A stretch of 64,000 nt of DNA from Adineta steineri. Taxonomy: Eukaryota > Rotifera > Eurotatoria > Adinetida > Adinetidae. The notes beneath the pieces are model-generated. The model was not told the DNA's origin. It searched no databases and worked only from the letters and a program-made list of their open reading frames with translations. Position 1 is the first letter of the stretch; the number at the start of each line of letters is the position of its first letter. The position numbers and the translations under genes were made by a program. Shown piece by piece: positions 45,053-62,469 of this stretch. Location: the NCBI GenBank assembly GCA_905250115.1, contig CAJNOI010000045.1, positions 186,001 through 250,000 of the forward strand, read 5' to 3'.

Positions 45053-45597
45053 TTATTCATTGTCAACATTGGCAGTGAGTAATCCTAAAAAAAATAATCA
45101 ATGTTTATATATATACATAAATAGTCAAAATGAAATTAAACCTTTGAATGATGGTACTCGAACAAATGTAACCAATGTATAAAGTTTATGTGGTGAATCT
45201 TCATCTTCATTACGTTGTCGAGCTAAACGAACTCGAACACGATATGGAACATGACTAAGAAAAAAGCACAATATTTTTCCGTAAAGAAAAAAAAATGAAC
45301 TCACTTAATTCCTTGTGACCAAATTTCCTTGTTTAATTTTGAATCAATACGAACATCAGGTGTTTTCATCATTTTTTCAGCGAATTTTTTTAATTCTTTG
45401 ACTGCACGTGGTGCGCGTTTTTTAAATGCACTATTTCAAAAATCGAAATTAAATTATTTATATAATAGTTTTATTTTAACTTACACGCCATGTAATCGTT
45501 TATGTAAGTTGACAGAGTATTCCCGAGTAACAACTTCATTGGTAATTTGTTTTTTACTGCTGCCACTTTCACCTTTTTTACCTTTTGTATTGGCCAT
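45053..45597 (-). CDS. RPL31: 60S ribosomal protein L31
   Basis: Four exons (45597-45485, 45430-45305, 45254-45142, 45084-45053) give 127 residues, close to the 125 of human L31. Recognisable parts in order are [83 protein letters not shown] and NVDNE at the end. It is a component of the large ribosomal subunit near the exit tunnel. Introns are 48-57 bp. Confidence 0.95.
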
Positions 45598-45882
45598 CGT
45601 TTCAGGTCAGATGTTTTATAATCTAAAACAAAAGTACATGTTCCCAAAATGAGAAAGAAATGATTTTATAGAATTCTATTTTTTGTTCTTTTATCGTTTT
45701 AACGAATAGACCAGATACATAAAAAGTAGATATAACCGATAGAAACAGAGAAGTTTAGACTGAGAGAATTATTAAGCAATAAATACATATAAACAAAGAT
45801 AATTTCTATTCGAATGGTAAAATATCAGCATCACTAAATAAAAAACAAGAAATTTTATTTGTATGAAGAAAATCTATACACT

Positions 45883-48043
45883 TTACCTTCGAATAAATGG
45901 AGAAATAATATTATTATCATTATCATTTGATCGTATTGGGTTTGTAGTTGGTTGTTCTAATCCACCTAATAATATACTATTGACTTGATAATGAACTCCA
46001 TCACCCCTTCTATTTAATTCAAAAAAAATTCAATTTTATCATAATTAAAAATGTATTTACGTTGTTGGTATTGGTATGATTGCTTTAAAAAATTTTGTTC
46101 CAAATATTTCTTGAAAATTTCGTTTCCAACCCAAATTAAAACCTTCTTTTTGAGGTCCACTTTCAAATATAGGTGCACGAAATGATTCTAATTAATTTAT
46201 TCCTCTATTAATCATATATAAAACTAAAAATAAATTTTCTTACCTATTGTTGTTCGATTTTTTCCCGTTAAATACAAATGATAAAAAAATAATGATGATA
46301 TACTTATACCAAACATAATTGAAACAAAAAATACAAAAAATAAATGAAATTTTCCACTTGATGGTACTATATTATCTCCATTCTTTATATAAAAATAAAG
46401 ATTAATTATTTAATTCATCTATTTTAATTTAATAACATACCTTTTCAATATTTGATACAATCTAAATTTAATATTAAATTATATAAAATATTTTGAAAAA
46501 AAATGAAATTATTTTACCTTCCAAAATTGAATAAAATATTCAAGTGAAGTTGCAGCAACATAAGTACAAAAAATCCAAGCCCAACAAAGAAATAAAACAA
46601 AAAATTTATAATTTCCATATGAAACACAACTATTTGTCCTGAAAACAAAGATAAATAAATATTCATTTATTTTAATATAGAAATTTTTACCATGGACAAT
46701 GATGATCATATCTAAGAACACATTTTTCACATATTGAACAATGATGAGCTCGATCTGGTTTTATACATTGACATACAAAACAATAGCGAATACCTTTACA
46801 AATTTATTTTTTATTTATATTAATTTTCAGATCTAAGAATAACATACTCCCATCAAAATGACGTGTTAGTAAAGATAAATTAGCTTGACGAGAAATACGA
46901 ACAAGTATAGCACGTCGTTCATCAATTGTTTGTGCACTTTTTATTTGTTGACCTTCAATATCGCTAATATAAAACTAATTAAAATAATTTATTTTGAAAT
47001 AAATATTCAACAAAAGATTGAATTTTTTACTTCTTTAGGTGGACCAACTGTAGGTTGAAACATTGTTCGATAATAAGACCACAAAAATAGAATTAATAAT
47101 GGATGATAAATACATAAATAAATCACTAAAGAATATAAATAATGACATCATTTCTTTGATTAAATTTTTGTTCGATATGAATATTATTAATCAATAATAG
47201 AGATAATGTCCTGTCTATTTTATATTCATTTTGCTATTTCTAATGATTATATATGTACAATCGAAAACATAACTAAATTTTATGATGAATACTGAGATTA
47301 AATAATGATCTTTACTTGTGCCTCGATACCAGTAGAAAATAATATTTACTATTTGAAATTCTTTACCTTTTTTTGGAACACTGTCGATTGTCACTAAAAT
47401 ATTTCGAAGAAATGTATTTTTCGAAAAAAAATATTTTCGATTTATAAACTTACAAATACACATTTGAACAACATAAGCATAATAAGACCATGTAACAAGT
47501 GCAAGTATAAATATGACTGGAATCCATTTTAATGAATCATAACAACACTGACGAGATGGTCGAGCAGTCATTAGAGAACCTAAAATAATATAGATTATGT
47601 AAGTAATAATAAATAAATAAATAAATAAATAGATAAAATATAAATTTATTAGTAAAAAGCGTAATGTGAGAAGATAAAATATGAGCACTTACGCAAATTT
47701 CTAAATCTCGAGATGTACGTAAAAAAAACGGATTGAAAATCTCGTTGTTCTTCACTCTCCAATAAACCATTAGTAGACTAATATCAAAATTTGAGAGCAG
47801 AAAGAAAAATAATTGATCAACTATCTCGCAAGCATATATAACAGATGCAACTAATATTCATTTATAAAACTCACTTGTTCAATATCTTGATTTGATGGAA
47901 GAAGTGGTTCTAAAACAAGATTTTCATTCTAATGTAAAAAACAAACAAATGTTAATCAAAATTAATATCAAAAAATCTTGTTTCCTATTTACTTCTTGAT
48001 GTAGATTAGTAAGAACTGTTGATGAAGACGAACGATTATTCAT
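45883..48043 (-). CDS. DHHC palmitoyltransferase, ZDHHC2/15/20 type
   Basis: Thirteen exons: 48043-47993, 47928-47875, 47777-47693, 47579-47454, 47393-47367, 47125-47031, 46974-46848, 46793-46691, 46638-46518, 46461-46441, 46382-46244, 46187-46061 and 46009-45883. The total of 1203 bp is an exact 400 codons plus stop. Landmarks in order: the first membrane pair ([20 protein letters not shown], then [17 protein letters not shown]), the Cys-rich domain [20 protein letters not shown] with catalytic DHHC in LRYDHHCPW, the second membrane pair, the TTxE motif (RTTIE), and SFRAPIF plus [15 protein letters not shown] as in ZDHHC2/15/20. It should S-acylate membrane proteins in the Golgi or plasma membrane. 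It is transcribed divergently from SKP1 paralogue 1. Confidence 0.92.
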
Positions 48044-48751
48044 TATTATTATTCTTATGCATTATAAACTAATCTCCTTTTCGTACGTGCCTGATTTACT
48101 ATTTGAGCAAGTATAAATAAATAAATCTAAATGAAAATTAGATTTCAATTTCGAAATTTAATGAACATCTAATATCTATTGAAATAAATGAATCGATAAG
48201 AAAAAAATATTCAAAAACAATAAAATAGATAGATATTCATTTCTATGGATTTATGCTAGATTTTACCTCGTAGAATATATGAACTTCAGATCAAATAAAA
48301 TTTTATGATTATTGATTAATACAAAAAATGTTTTTATTTATCAAAAAAATAATCAATAAAAAAACAATAAAATGATAAAAAAAATAAAATTTATAAAAAA
48401 TATTTTACATGGATGTCGCTAGTGCAAATTAATATTATCAAAAACATGTTTTTCACAATCAGATGAAATATCCAATTTTCGTTCTACGTGCACAACACGC
48501 TTACCCTGACATCATTTTTTCTTTTACATTTTGTTTGCATCTACTTCCTACCAGACGTCATAAAATAAGTCAGGCATAAATGCAGACGACGATGAAAAAC
48601 ACTTTATCCCATTGGTATTTTCCATTGTTCTTGATGCTTATTAACGGCAATAATGTTCTTTGCTCTTTGTTTTAATATGATATAAATTCTAGTGCTTAAA
48701 AACAGTTATATTATAGATTATTTTAATAAATTTAACGGTGAAAACAGAAAA
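48044..48751. promoter_or_regulatory. Divergent promoter region, ZDHHC (-) and SKP1-like (+)
   Basis: The 708 bp lie between two divergent start codons. AT-rich except for a less AT-rich patch around 48470-48560. No exact motif can be called. Confidence 0.4.
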
Positions 48752-49446
48752 ATGGCTGAAGATAAAGTAAGAGTACAAACCAGTGATGGTGAAATACTTG
48801 AAGTTGATTATGCTATTGCTAAACAATGGGCACCTATTAAAAATATGTATGAAGGTAAGTTTCTTTATATTAGAAAAAAAAGAGTTTATTTTTATATATA
48901 ACTCTATATTTTAAGTCTTTGGTACTCTTGACACAAAAGATAAGCCTGTTGAATTAAGTAATGTTAATACCGAAACATTAAACAAAGTAAATAGATTTGT
49001 TTTTTTATTATAAAATAACATATTTTTCTCTAATAGATTATAAGTTGGGCTGATCATTATAAACAAAGTTCAGAAGATGCCGATGGAGATGACGAGCCAA
49101 AACCAAAAAGAACTGTTGATTTATCCGATTTTGATAAAAAATATTTTGAAGTTAAACAAGAAATGCTTTTCGAGATTATTATGGTTTGTTTATATATTTA
49201 GACAAAAACTCCCTAATCATTTTTTTTCTTTAAATTTGTAGGCCTCAAATTATTTAGGTATGACAGTTTTACTTGATAAGGCATGTAAAACTGTAGCAGA
49301 TATGATTAAAGATAAAACACCAGAAGAAGTTCGCCAAAAATTTAACATTCCCAATGATTTACCACCTTTAGAAGTTTGTTATTGATTAAATTCTATTTAG
49401 AAAAAAACGAATAATTTCTGTTTTCTTTATTTAGACAGCAAAATAA
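48752..49446 (+). CDS. SKP1 paralogue, divergent and shortened
   Basis: Exons 48752-48854, 48916-48986, 49037-49183, 49242-49373 and 49435-49446 give 154 residues. Exon boundaries match those of the canonical SKP1 at 54903. SKP1 features kept: [18 protein letters not shown], the acidic loop, [19 protein letters not shown] and [22 protein letters not shown]. The C-terminal exon is only TAK and stop, so the last helix with EEEQIKKENEWCEEK, which contacts F-box proteins, is missing. The BTB part has odd changes such as [10 protein letters not shown]. It may bind cullin but not ordinary F-box proteins, or have specialised partners. The frame is intact. Confidence 0.88.
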
Positions 49447-51261
49447 ACATTGATTTCATTGGATTAAAAACGTTTTGCGTAATTAATAATCCAGACATTT
49501 TTCTATTTTGCTTTTGTATGTGAGTCATCCATCGTCTATACTTGTGACAGGCTGGCAACTTTTTCTAATATTTTATAATAAACATAAATAAATTAAATAA
49601 TAAGTGTATTCAAGATTTCAAGCAATACAAGAGAAGGAAATGAAATAATCAGATATAGAAATTGATTGATTAACTTCATTAGAATAAATCATTTTATAAT
49701 TATTAGAAAGAATCTAATCATAATCAATATTTGATTGTATGAGGAAGAAAAACAAAAATCTATGAGTTCTTTTGAACTTATTTTATTTAATCTAATAAAA
49801 TTTTAAAAAGAGATGATTATCTTTTTTTCTAATGAAATATCATGAATTGTAAATATTCGTTCGGATACTAGTTTTTAAGATCAAATCCAGATAAAAGTGG
49901 ATAAAACAATTATAGTTTTCTAAAATTAAAATATACATAGCACGATAAACGTCAAATGTGTTTATGTTATATTGTTGGAAAAAATTCTTTCCCACTCTAA
50001 TGCTATTTAATCATAGTTTATAGCAAATTATCAGTAAGTAGAGATATGATATCAGACTTTCATTTCAATGTTATCTGCATACCATGTTTTAATATAATTT
50101 TCATATCATACTTCGGTGTAGTAATAGACTTGGTGTAAAATACGATCACATCGCAATAGAAAGGAGGAACAACTCTTGCCAGTTAATGTATCTTGGTTAT
50201 TTCTTTGATCGTCTTATAGGTATTTAGCTATGAAAAATTATCCCTTCAATTGAGTAGTTCCAAATGCCAAAAAAATAGTTGTTTTGTTCAAAGTTAGAGC
50301 ATGATAAATTCCAGTCACTAGAAAACTCAGATTTCTTCATATCATTATACGATGAATTATCTAAACTAAAGAATGTTCCCACGAACATCTAGGTTTAATT
50401 ACAGAATCAAAGAGTTAGGAATAAATTAGGAAAGTGGTACCGTTGTAAGGCCTGTTATTACTACAATTTATATGATCATTTTGATGTAAGAAAGCATTTG
50501 TCATACAGTAATGAGACAGTGATAAACATGACTATATTTAATATAAATGACCTACAAACATTAATATTTACAAAAAAACAAGCTCATTTATTTTTTTAAG
50601 ATAATATCTGAGGAAAAAGGTAATGTTTCTAATCCACTTGATTAGTTAATATAATAAACAACAACATTTGACTCATTATTATTGATTGTATATTCAATAT
50701 GGAATATTAACAATATTACATTAGTTGTATTCGTTTTAATAGAAGTTGTAGAACTTCAATTCAACAAGCTAACCGTCATTAAAAGAATCTCTAATAAATC
50801 AAAATGAAATCTATACATTGTCTATTATGTGAAAATATAAGTTTCTTAATTTTATCAGAATCTTAATCGTCATTTATTACAAATACTCATTATAATTACA
50901 TCTATTATTACGAAAGACTATGACGCAATTACTTCTAGATGTCACTAGTAGCAAATATGACGAATATTAATAGTTTCGAATTTTCTAGAGAAACGTATTA
51001 TTTGTAAAAGAATTGATTTTTCCAATCTTTTTTTCTAAAGGATTAAAACCGTTGTCAAGCTTTATAAATATTTGCTTATTGATTGGATAAATTGAATTCA
51101 TACATATGACTGCTCATCACAACAAAAAATATAGACCGTTTCGTTATTATTTTTTGTTTAACCTTTCTCATTGTCATATATTTCCTCCTTCATATTTCTA
51201 ATAATATTTGACATTGTATCAAAAGATAACCGTACAATTAAATATTTTCCTTCTTATTAAT
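49447..51261. other. Intergenic, AT-rich
   Basis: 1.8 kb between the SKP1 paralogue and RFWD3. No coding exon or clear repeat seen. Confidence 0.5.
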
Positions 51262-54200
51262 ATGAGTAAGTTAATTAGTAGAAAAATAATTTCTTTTTTT
51301 TCTAATTTAAATAAATATTTTATTAATAATAGATGATGATGATTTAAATCGAAATGCCCCTGAAATAATAAACCTTGACGAATCAATTCAAGATGAAACA
51401 TCAAATACTCGTCGACGTCGTTCATCATCAACATCCTCTCAAGAAATTGAAACATTACCAAGACCAATAACAGCATCAAATAAACGCAAAAAAACAAATG
51501 GAAATGATATTGATGATGATAATGATGATAAAGAAGATATTTCACGAACAATAATTCAAAATGATGCTGAAGTTTGTCCAATTTGTCTTGAAGAATGGAC
51601 TAATTCTGGTCTACATAGACTTGTTGCAACTGAATGTGGTCATTTATTTGGCAAAATGTTTGTTCAATATTTAATATGAAATAGAAATGAGAAATTTATT
51701 TCTTTTTATTTTTAGATGTATTGAAAAATGGCTTAAAACATCTCCTAAATGTCCTCAATGTCAATCAACAGTGAAAAAGAAAGAATTACGAAGAATCTTT
51801 TGTCGAGCACTTCAGGTATTGGATACAAGTGAACGAGATAATGCAATTAGAGAACGTGATCTAGAAAAAAAAGCAAGAAAAAAACTTGCATATGAAAAAG
51901 CCGAATTACAATTAGCTTATGATATTATTAAAGATCAATTAAAACGTTTACAAAATGAACATGATCGTTTATTAAAGTAAATTTTTATTAGAAAAAAACA
52001 AACAAACAAAAATCATTGAATATTTTTATATAGGTTAACACAAGGTTTAACTAATCTCGGAGACACAATGGATGATTCTTCTCGACCTTCAGCAGATATG
52101 ACAACAATAAATTTAGCTCCACCACTACCATCATTTAATATGCGATTAGAAACTGTAATTAAAATACCTGAAGTATGTAAAAGATTTTTATTAAAATATT
52201 GTTGAAAATAAACAACATTTTTAGGGAATGTGTCGTGTTCTTGCTTATGCTCCATCACATCAATGGCTTTTTGTTAGTCAACCAACAAATAACAGTTTAT
52301 ATCCTGGTTATGGAATCAAAAAGGTTATTAACAATTTTCATTATCTTGTACTAGTCTTATACGTTCTATAATATTTATAACAGAAAACATTATCAGCCTT
52401 TCGATGATTTGCGAAAATATGAGAGCATCTTTTTGAGAAATATATAAGATTTGTTTTATATAGAAAAAAGTGTTTTGCAATTAATTTGCTATACCTAGGA
52501 TTTTTATGTCATGTTTGTTGTGTAATTCTATACATGCACATAGGAGATTAACATAGGCTTTATGTAAATATAAACTAGTATGTAAAAACAATAAGAAACC
52601 TTCATGTTATACATTAAATCCGATATTGATCAAAACTAAATTTTATTATTGAAATTCTAAGAATAGTTAAGATTTATAATAGTGTACAAAAAAAGGTGTT
52701 CTTAACTTCTCCTTTCCTGACTAATAAAAAAAGTGTCATTTTATAATTCTTCCAGTTCTTGAGTTTCATGTTGAATAAATCTCAATTATATATAATATAA
52801 TTTTTTTATAATAAATAGATCAGTCTAATTGATGGTGGTCGTGCTCTAGACTATACAACACTTCGTCATACAAAACCAATTCGTGATATTCAACTCCATG
52901 GTGATCTATTATTATCTTGTGCTTGGGATAAAACAATGCGCATATTCGATTATACACGGAATACATTTAATCTTTTGTATGTTATTATTTTTGTTTTGTT
53001 TTTTAATATAAATTTTATTTTCAATTAAAAAACAGATGTGAATGTGCATCCCAAGTATGGAGTTGTGCATGGAATCTTGATGATCCAAATATAATTTATG
53101 CTGGATTAAATAATGGTCGTGTTCAAGTATTTGATCGAAGACAAATTCAAACAGGTGAAACAACATTATCATCAAGTATTGAAACATTAAGTTTATCAAC
53201 AGCATCACCAATTGTTAGTTTACAATATATTCAACGCAATACAAATTTTCAATCAAGTGGATTACTTGTTGGAAGTAATGATAAAAGTGGATTTTATGAA
53301 CATATACCAAATAGTGAATATCGTTATCATGCATTACCGATTGATAGTAAATTTTATTTTTAATTAAATTATTAAATATTTTTCTTTTTTTTGTTTTTGA
53401 AAAATAGAACATTTATCTAGTCTTCATTATGATTCAACAACAAATCGTTTATTAGCATCTTTTCGTCCACAATCAAGTCCAGCACGACATGAATTATATG
53501 AATTAATAACACGACCAATTGAAGATTCTGAACAATCATTTATTGTTTCTTTACAATTAATTCAAACATTCATTGGTTCAAGTATTAATATCGTTTTGTC
53601 AAGATCAAAAATTCTTCATAAGAATTTTGAAACTTATATTGTCGCGTCAGATAATGGATCACATGGTGTAAGTATTAAATGGTTTTTAATAGACAAATAT
53701 GTTTGACAGAACTCTGATTTCGACGTTTCTGTTATAGAAAATATAAGAAAAAATATTTCTGCAAATAGAATCTCACAAACAGTGTAGAATTCGAGTATTT
53801 ATTGTTTAATGTATGCTGGAAAAACATCAGTATAGAATATCCTTATTAGTGTATATTCAGAAAGTAACTATGAATAATTCATAGTGCGGACTAGGCATGC
53901 AACCAGTGCTAGTCCGACTGGATGACTAGTCCGACAGAGTGACTAGTCCAACTAGATGACCAGTTCGACAGGGTGACTAGTCCAATTGAATGACTAGTCT
54001 AACTGGGTGACCAGTCCGACTGGGTGACTAGTCCAACTGGATGACTAGATCGACTGGGTATGAAATTACTTGATTCGTTTTTTTTATTTATTTCCTATTA
54101 ACTTGTGCTATCTCAAATTGAGATAGTGCAAGTTAGAAGGAGTGAATATATAATGAATCAAGTAAAACATATACCCAATCGAACTGTAATGGTGCAAATC

Positions 54201-54548
54201 AAGTGCGGACCACAATTTTGCTCATTTCTACTATCTCTTCGTAAAAATAATCGATAATCCTAGCTGCGATCAAGATCGACTTTAGCTTTTCAGAGATTCG
54301 AATCGATTCTTTTTTGATAAGACTAGATTTGTTATTATCTCGACATGTCATTCGAAGATATGATATTATTATATAAAATTTACTATTTTCTTTTTATATA
54401 TTAGATTGAATTATGGAATATTCGACAACCATCTGAAACACCTTCATTTAAAGTTCCCACCCAATGTGATATAGTTGATGTATGTTTAACTCGTCAACAT
54501 TTATGTGCATTAGCCGATAATCAAGTTCGATTGTATAAATGGACATAA
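51262..54548 (+). CDS. RFWD3: RING and WD-repeat E3 ubiquitin ligase RFWD3
   Basis: Exons 51262-51265, 51333-51657, 51716-51976, 52034-52172, 52225-52323, 52819-52976, 53036-53346, 53408-53667 and 54405-54548 sum to 1701 bp (566 residues). The first exon is a 4-bp microexon (ATGA) that restores frame. Domains: acidic/Ser-rich N terminus; RING with CPICLEEW, ECGHLFGKICIEKW and CPQC; a coiled coil (ERDLEKKARKKLAYEKAELQ); then WD repeats (LHGDLLLSCAWDKTMRIFD, VWSCAWN, NIIYAGLNNGRVQVFDRRQ, IELWNIRQ). In animals RFWD3 ubiquitinates RPA and RAD51 at stalled forks and damage sites. It is shorter than the ~774-residue human protein, mainly at the N terminus. Two introns are long (495 and 737 bp); the latter holds a minisatellite. 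Confidence 0.9.
53907..54060. repeat. 17-bp minisatellite in an RFWD3 intron
   Basis: About nine units of GACTAGTCCGACTGGAT, each with one to four changes (for example GACCAGTTCGACAGGGT). The array lies wholly within the last intron. Confidence 0.9.
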
Positions 54549-54902
54549 TTATCTGTTTTTCTTTTTGGTATCTGTTAACAATTAATTTATTCTTACTCTT
54601 ATTATTTTTTTTTGTTCAGATGTGTATAGCAATCTCTTTCTCTCTCTCTCACTTTCTTTCTTGAACATATCTGTCAGATAGAACGGTTTTATATATGGAT
54701 GGCTGAAATGATTATATCTTCTTTGTTTTTAATTAACAAACAATTAGTAAACTTAGATAATATATAAGAAAAGAGATCATTATCATTATTTCCTTTAATT
54801 TTTCATTTGTGAACGAATAATTAGAGTTTTAGGGAACTACTTTTTCTTTCAGATTTTTAATATTTAATTCAATTTTATAAGTGAATCAAGAAATAAAAAC
54901 AA

Positions 54903-55826
<924 letters not shown>

Positions 55827-56156
55827 ATCTACAATAAAATAGAAACTAGACTCTTTTTTTTTCGTTTGATGTGACGTTTTCTTTTTCTTCTTTATTACAG
55901 TTCTCGATACCTTGAAAATTCATGAATGTTTTTCTTTTTTTCTGTACTCTATACCATTAATGTATGTATTTCTTCTTTGATTTAACTCATCATTAAACAT
56001 CTTATACTAATACATTTTGTCATTAAAATATAAAATATTCTTTTGAAATATTCAATGAAGAAAACATTTATTTTATTTTCGTTTGAGATCTTTAATGAAA
56101 AAACGAATAATAATTTTTGTAATATAAGTCTGATAAAATAATTGAATATTTCAAAT
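55827..56156. other. Short intergenic space before the helicase gene
   Basis: 330 bp, AT-rich. It should contain the SKP1 3' end and the helicase promoter; no motif can be called. Confidence 0.5.
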
Positions 56157-60480
<4,324 letters not shown>

Positions 60481-60810
60481 AAATATTTATTAAATATTAC
60501 TTTTTTTTCTTATTTAACTTTCCTTTATCATCATTAAAAACGATCTCTCTTTTTTTATTATTTTTGATTTCATACGTTATGTGATAAAAATATATATTTT
60601 TGAAATATCATTCTCAACACGAAAATAAATCAAATATGTTAATAATCAATTCAATATTTAAAATTATTATTTAGTCTTCATTGGAATACTGAGAAGATAT
60701 TTCAAGTAGATTCGATTATTCTGTTTATTTTTCTTGACAGAAAAGGATCAAAATTGTACAGATAATTATTTTAATTAAAAAATATACAATAGATTAAAAA
60801 GCAAAAGTTT
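60481..60810. other. Intergenic
   Basis: Between the convergent helicase gene and kinase fragment. The stretch 60745-60800 (AGGATCAAAATTGTACAGAT) is repeated at 62330-62385, marking the duplicated kinase 3' flank. Confidence 0.5.
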
Positions 60811-60987
60811 TTAAATTTGATAATAATATGTTTGGTTCATCCATTTGTCATTTAAAATTTCATTAATTGTAGCACGTTGTGTCGGATCGTGTGCTAATAT
60901 TTGCCGAAGATCAACTGTTACACTATTGATATCTTTCCATATATGGTCGTCACCATCTACCCAACTTTCATACAGACTATCTTCCAT
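60811..60987 (-). pseudogene. CHK1-like kinase C-lobe fragment, copy 1
   Basis: The 58 codons read MEDSLYESWVDGDDHIW, then LRQILAHDPTQRATINEILN and DKWMNQ before a stop. This is the end of a Ser/Thr kinase catalytic domain (subdomain XI, HDPxxRATIxxIL). It aligns with the better-identified copy at 63331-63637, which has the CHK1-like EPVAIWSCGNVLITML. The upstream part of the domain is replaced here by a LINE fragment, so it cannot encode a kinase. Confidence 0.7.
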
Positions 60988-61416
60988 CGCTGGGCACGCG
61001 GGTTTAGAGTGGAAAACCAGCCCTACTGATTTATGCACATTAATTGGTTATCTCCATTTCTGTGCGTAGCTCATTAGTTCATTACACACTCTTGTTCCTT
61101 CTCTCCCCAAATATTCGAGCGTGGGTGCCTTCAACAGAATACAAAGATTATCTGCGTACACATGCACCGGATGCGCTCCTGCGTAGAGAATTCTGTCACT
61201 GTATTAGACGATGAACAGATATGGGCTAAGGCTACTGCCTTGTGGGAGGCCTATGTCGATGTTAAAGTTCTCAGATTTTCCTTCGCCAAAAACAATGTAT
61301 ACTTTCCTGTCCTTTAGCCATGATACAGTCATTTTCCACAGTTCCTGTGGCATTCCTAGTCTGCCGAACTTAGCTATCAATCCTGCGTGCCATACTGTAT
61401 CATACGCCTTTCTAAA
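60988..61416 (-). mobile_element. LINE reverse-transcriptase internal fragment
   Basis: Read on the minus strand: FRKAYDTVWHAGL (RT motif with the first catalytic Asp), a central segment ending GLPQGSSLSPYLFIV, then a stop, VHVYADN where YADD is expected, and KSVGLVFHSKP. At least two stops interrupt it. Only the palm region is present; there is no endonuclease part, 3' UTR or poly-A. Base composition is noticeably less AT-rich than its surroundings. It sits directly within kinase-derived coding sequence (LQKLEE on one side, MEDSLYESW on the other). Confidence 0.8.
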
Positions 61417-61458
61417 TTCTTCTAATTTTTGTAGGCTACAAAATACACATATTGATAT
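61417..61458 (-). pseudogene. Kinase gene exon remnant (LQKLEE) and intron end
   Basis: About 40 bp (AATTTTTGTAGGCTACAAAA, TACACATATTGATAT) identical to 63711-63750 of the second kinase copy. On the minus strand it is an acceptor (TTTTGTAG) followed by codons for LQKLEE, after which the LINE fragment starts. Confidence 0.6.
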
Positions 61459-61779
61459 TGTTAGGGGATATCTATCTATTCCTTTGTTCTCTCTTTCTCT
61501 CTCTTTTTCTCTCTCACTCTCTCTATCTTTTCTATGTGAATACATAAGTGTGGATGTTAGGGGTGATTTTATATATTTAAATAAAGAAACATCAGCTCGT
61601 GAAATCGAGCTAACATTGGTGTCGTTGTCCAATCTTCTTCTATTTGATTTCATCGAAGAAGAAGTAATTACCGGAAAATTCTTTATATAAAAACTCATCC
61701 ATAACAGGAAAGAGTGATATTGATCTCATCTTTTTTTTTGGAAAGAGAGAACAAAGGAATAGATAGATATCCCCTAACA
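61459..61779. mobile_element. 321-bp MITE with 39-bp terminal inverted repeats
   Basis: Ends TGTTAGGGGATATCTATC... and the exact reverse complement (39 bp perfect). The flank GATAT at 61454-61458 is repeated at 61780-61784. The unoccupied site, ATTGATATATACT with a single GATAT, is present at 63741-63753. A 5-bp duplication and TGTNR-type ends recall Ginger-like elements, but the family is uncertain. No transposase. The interior holds a CT-rich run and a small hairpin (GCTCGTGAAATCGAGC). Confidence 0.88.
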
Positions 61780-61784
61780 GATAT

Positions 61785-62469
61785 ATACTGTGACATATAC
61801 ATATAATAAAAATGCTAAATCTTACTTTAATTGATTATTTGTTAACGAACAATATTTATTAACATTAAAATTAATGCTTTTTCTTTGTTGTTTATCATTC
61901 TGAAATTCATTGAAAAATTTCATCTTAGATATTCAACTATATTTTACTTACAAATGTATCGCTAAAAATTTCTTCTTTATTTCGGTAAACTATCCAAAAG
62001 CGAACAATCCAGTACGGAAACGGTTGGTACCCGGTAACTCCGGAGATTTCATACAAGCAGTATTCAATTACTCTTTTTTTAATTGACCATGAAAACTTTC
62101 TTATTGGTTAAAGAAATTGAATATATACTTTTTGTATAAGTAAATTAAAACATGAAACAAAGTGACTTGATTATCATACAAAAATAGATAAACTCTTATC
62201 ACAAATTGAACTTCGAATTAATTATGCTCAAATATCCAAAAAGAAATTAATAATATTTATAATTGATGATGAACTCTTATATTTTTCTTGATAAAAAAAA
62301 CAATGAAAAAAACAAAAAAGGATCAAAATTGTACAGATAATTAATCTTAATTAAAAATATACAATTGATTAAAAAGCAAGTACCCCAAAAAATTTAATGT
62401 CCAAATCATTTAAATTATTCTTCATTCATCTAGAAGAGAAAAAGAACATTTATTTAAACTCAGTGTGAT
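61785..62469. other. Intergenic remnant of the kinase duplication
   Basis: No gene recognised. Contains the second copy of the kinase 3' flank at 62330-62385. Confidence 0.45.

Noticed and set aside
48752..49446. First SKP1 copy as a pseudogene
   Set aside because: All five exons have good splice sites and an open frame; it is only shortened at the C terminus.
61211..61690. Plus-strand frame of 159 codons over the LINE and MITE
   Set aside because: It is antisense to the reverse-transcriptase fragment and crosses the element boundary into a CT-rich run.
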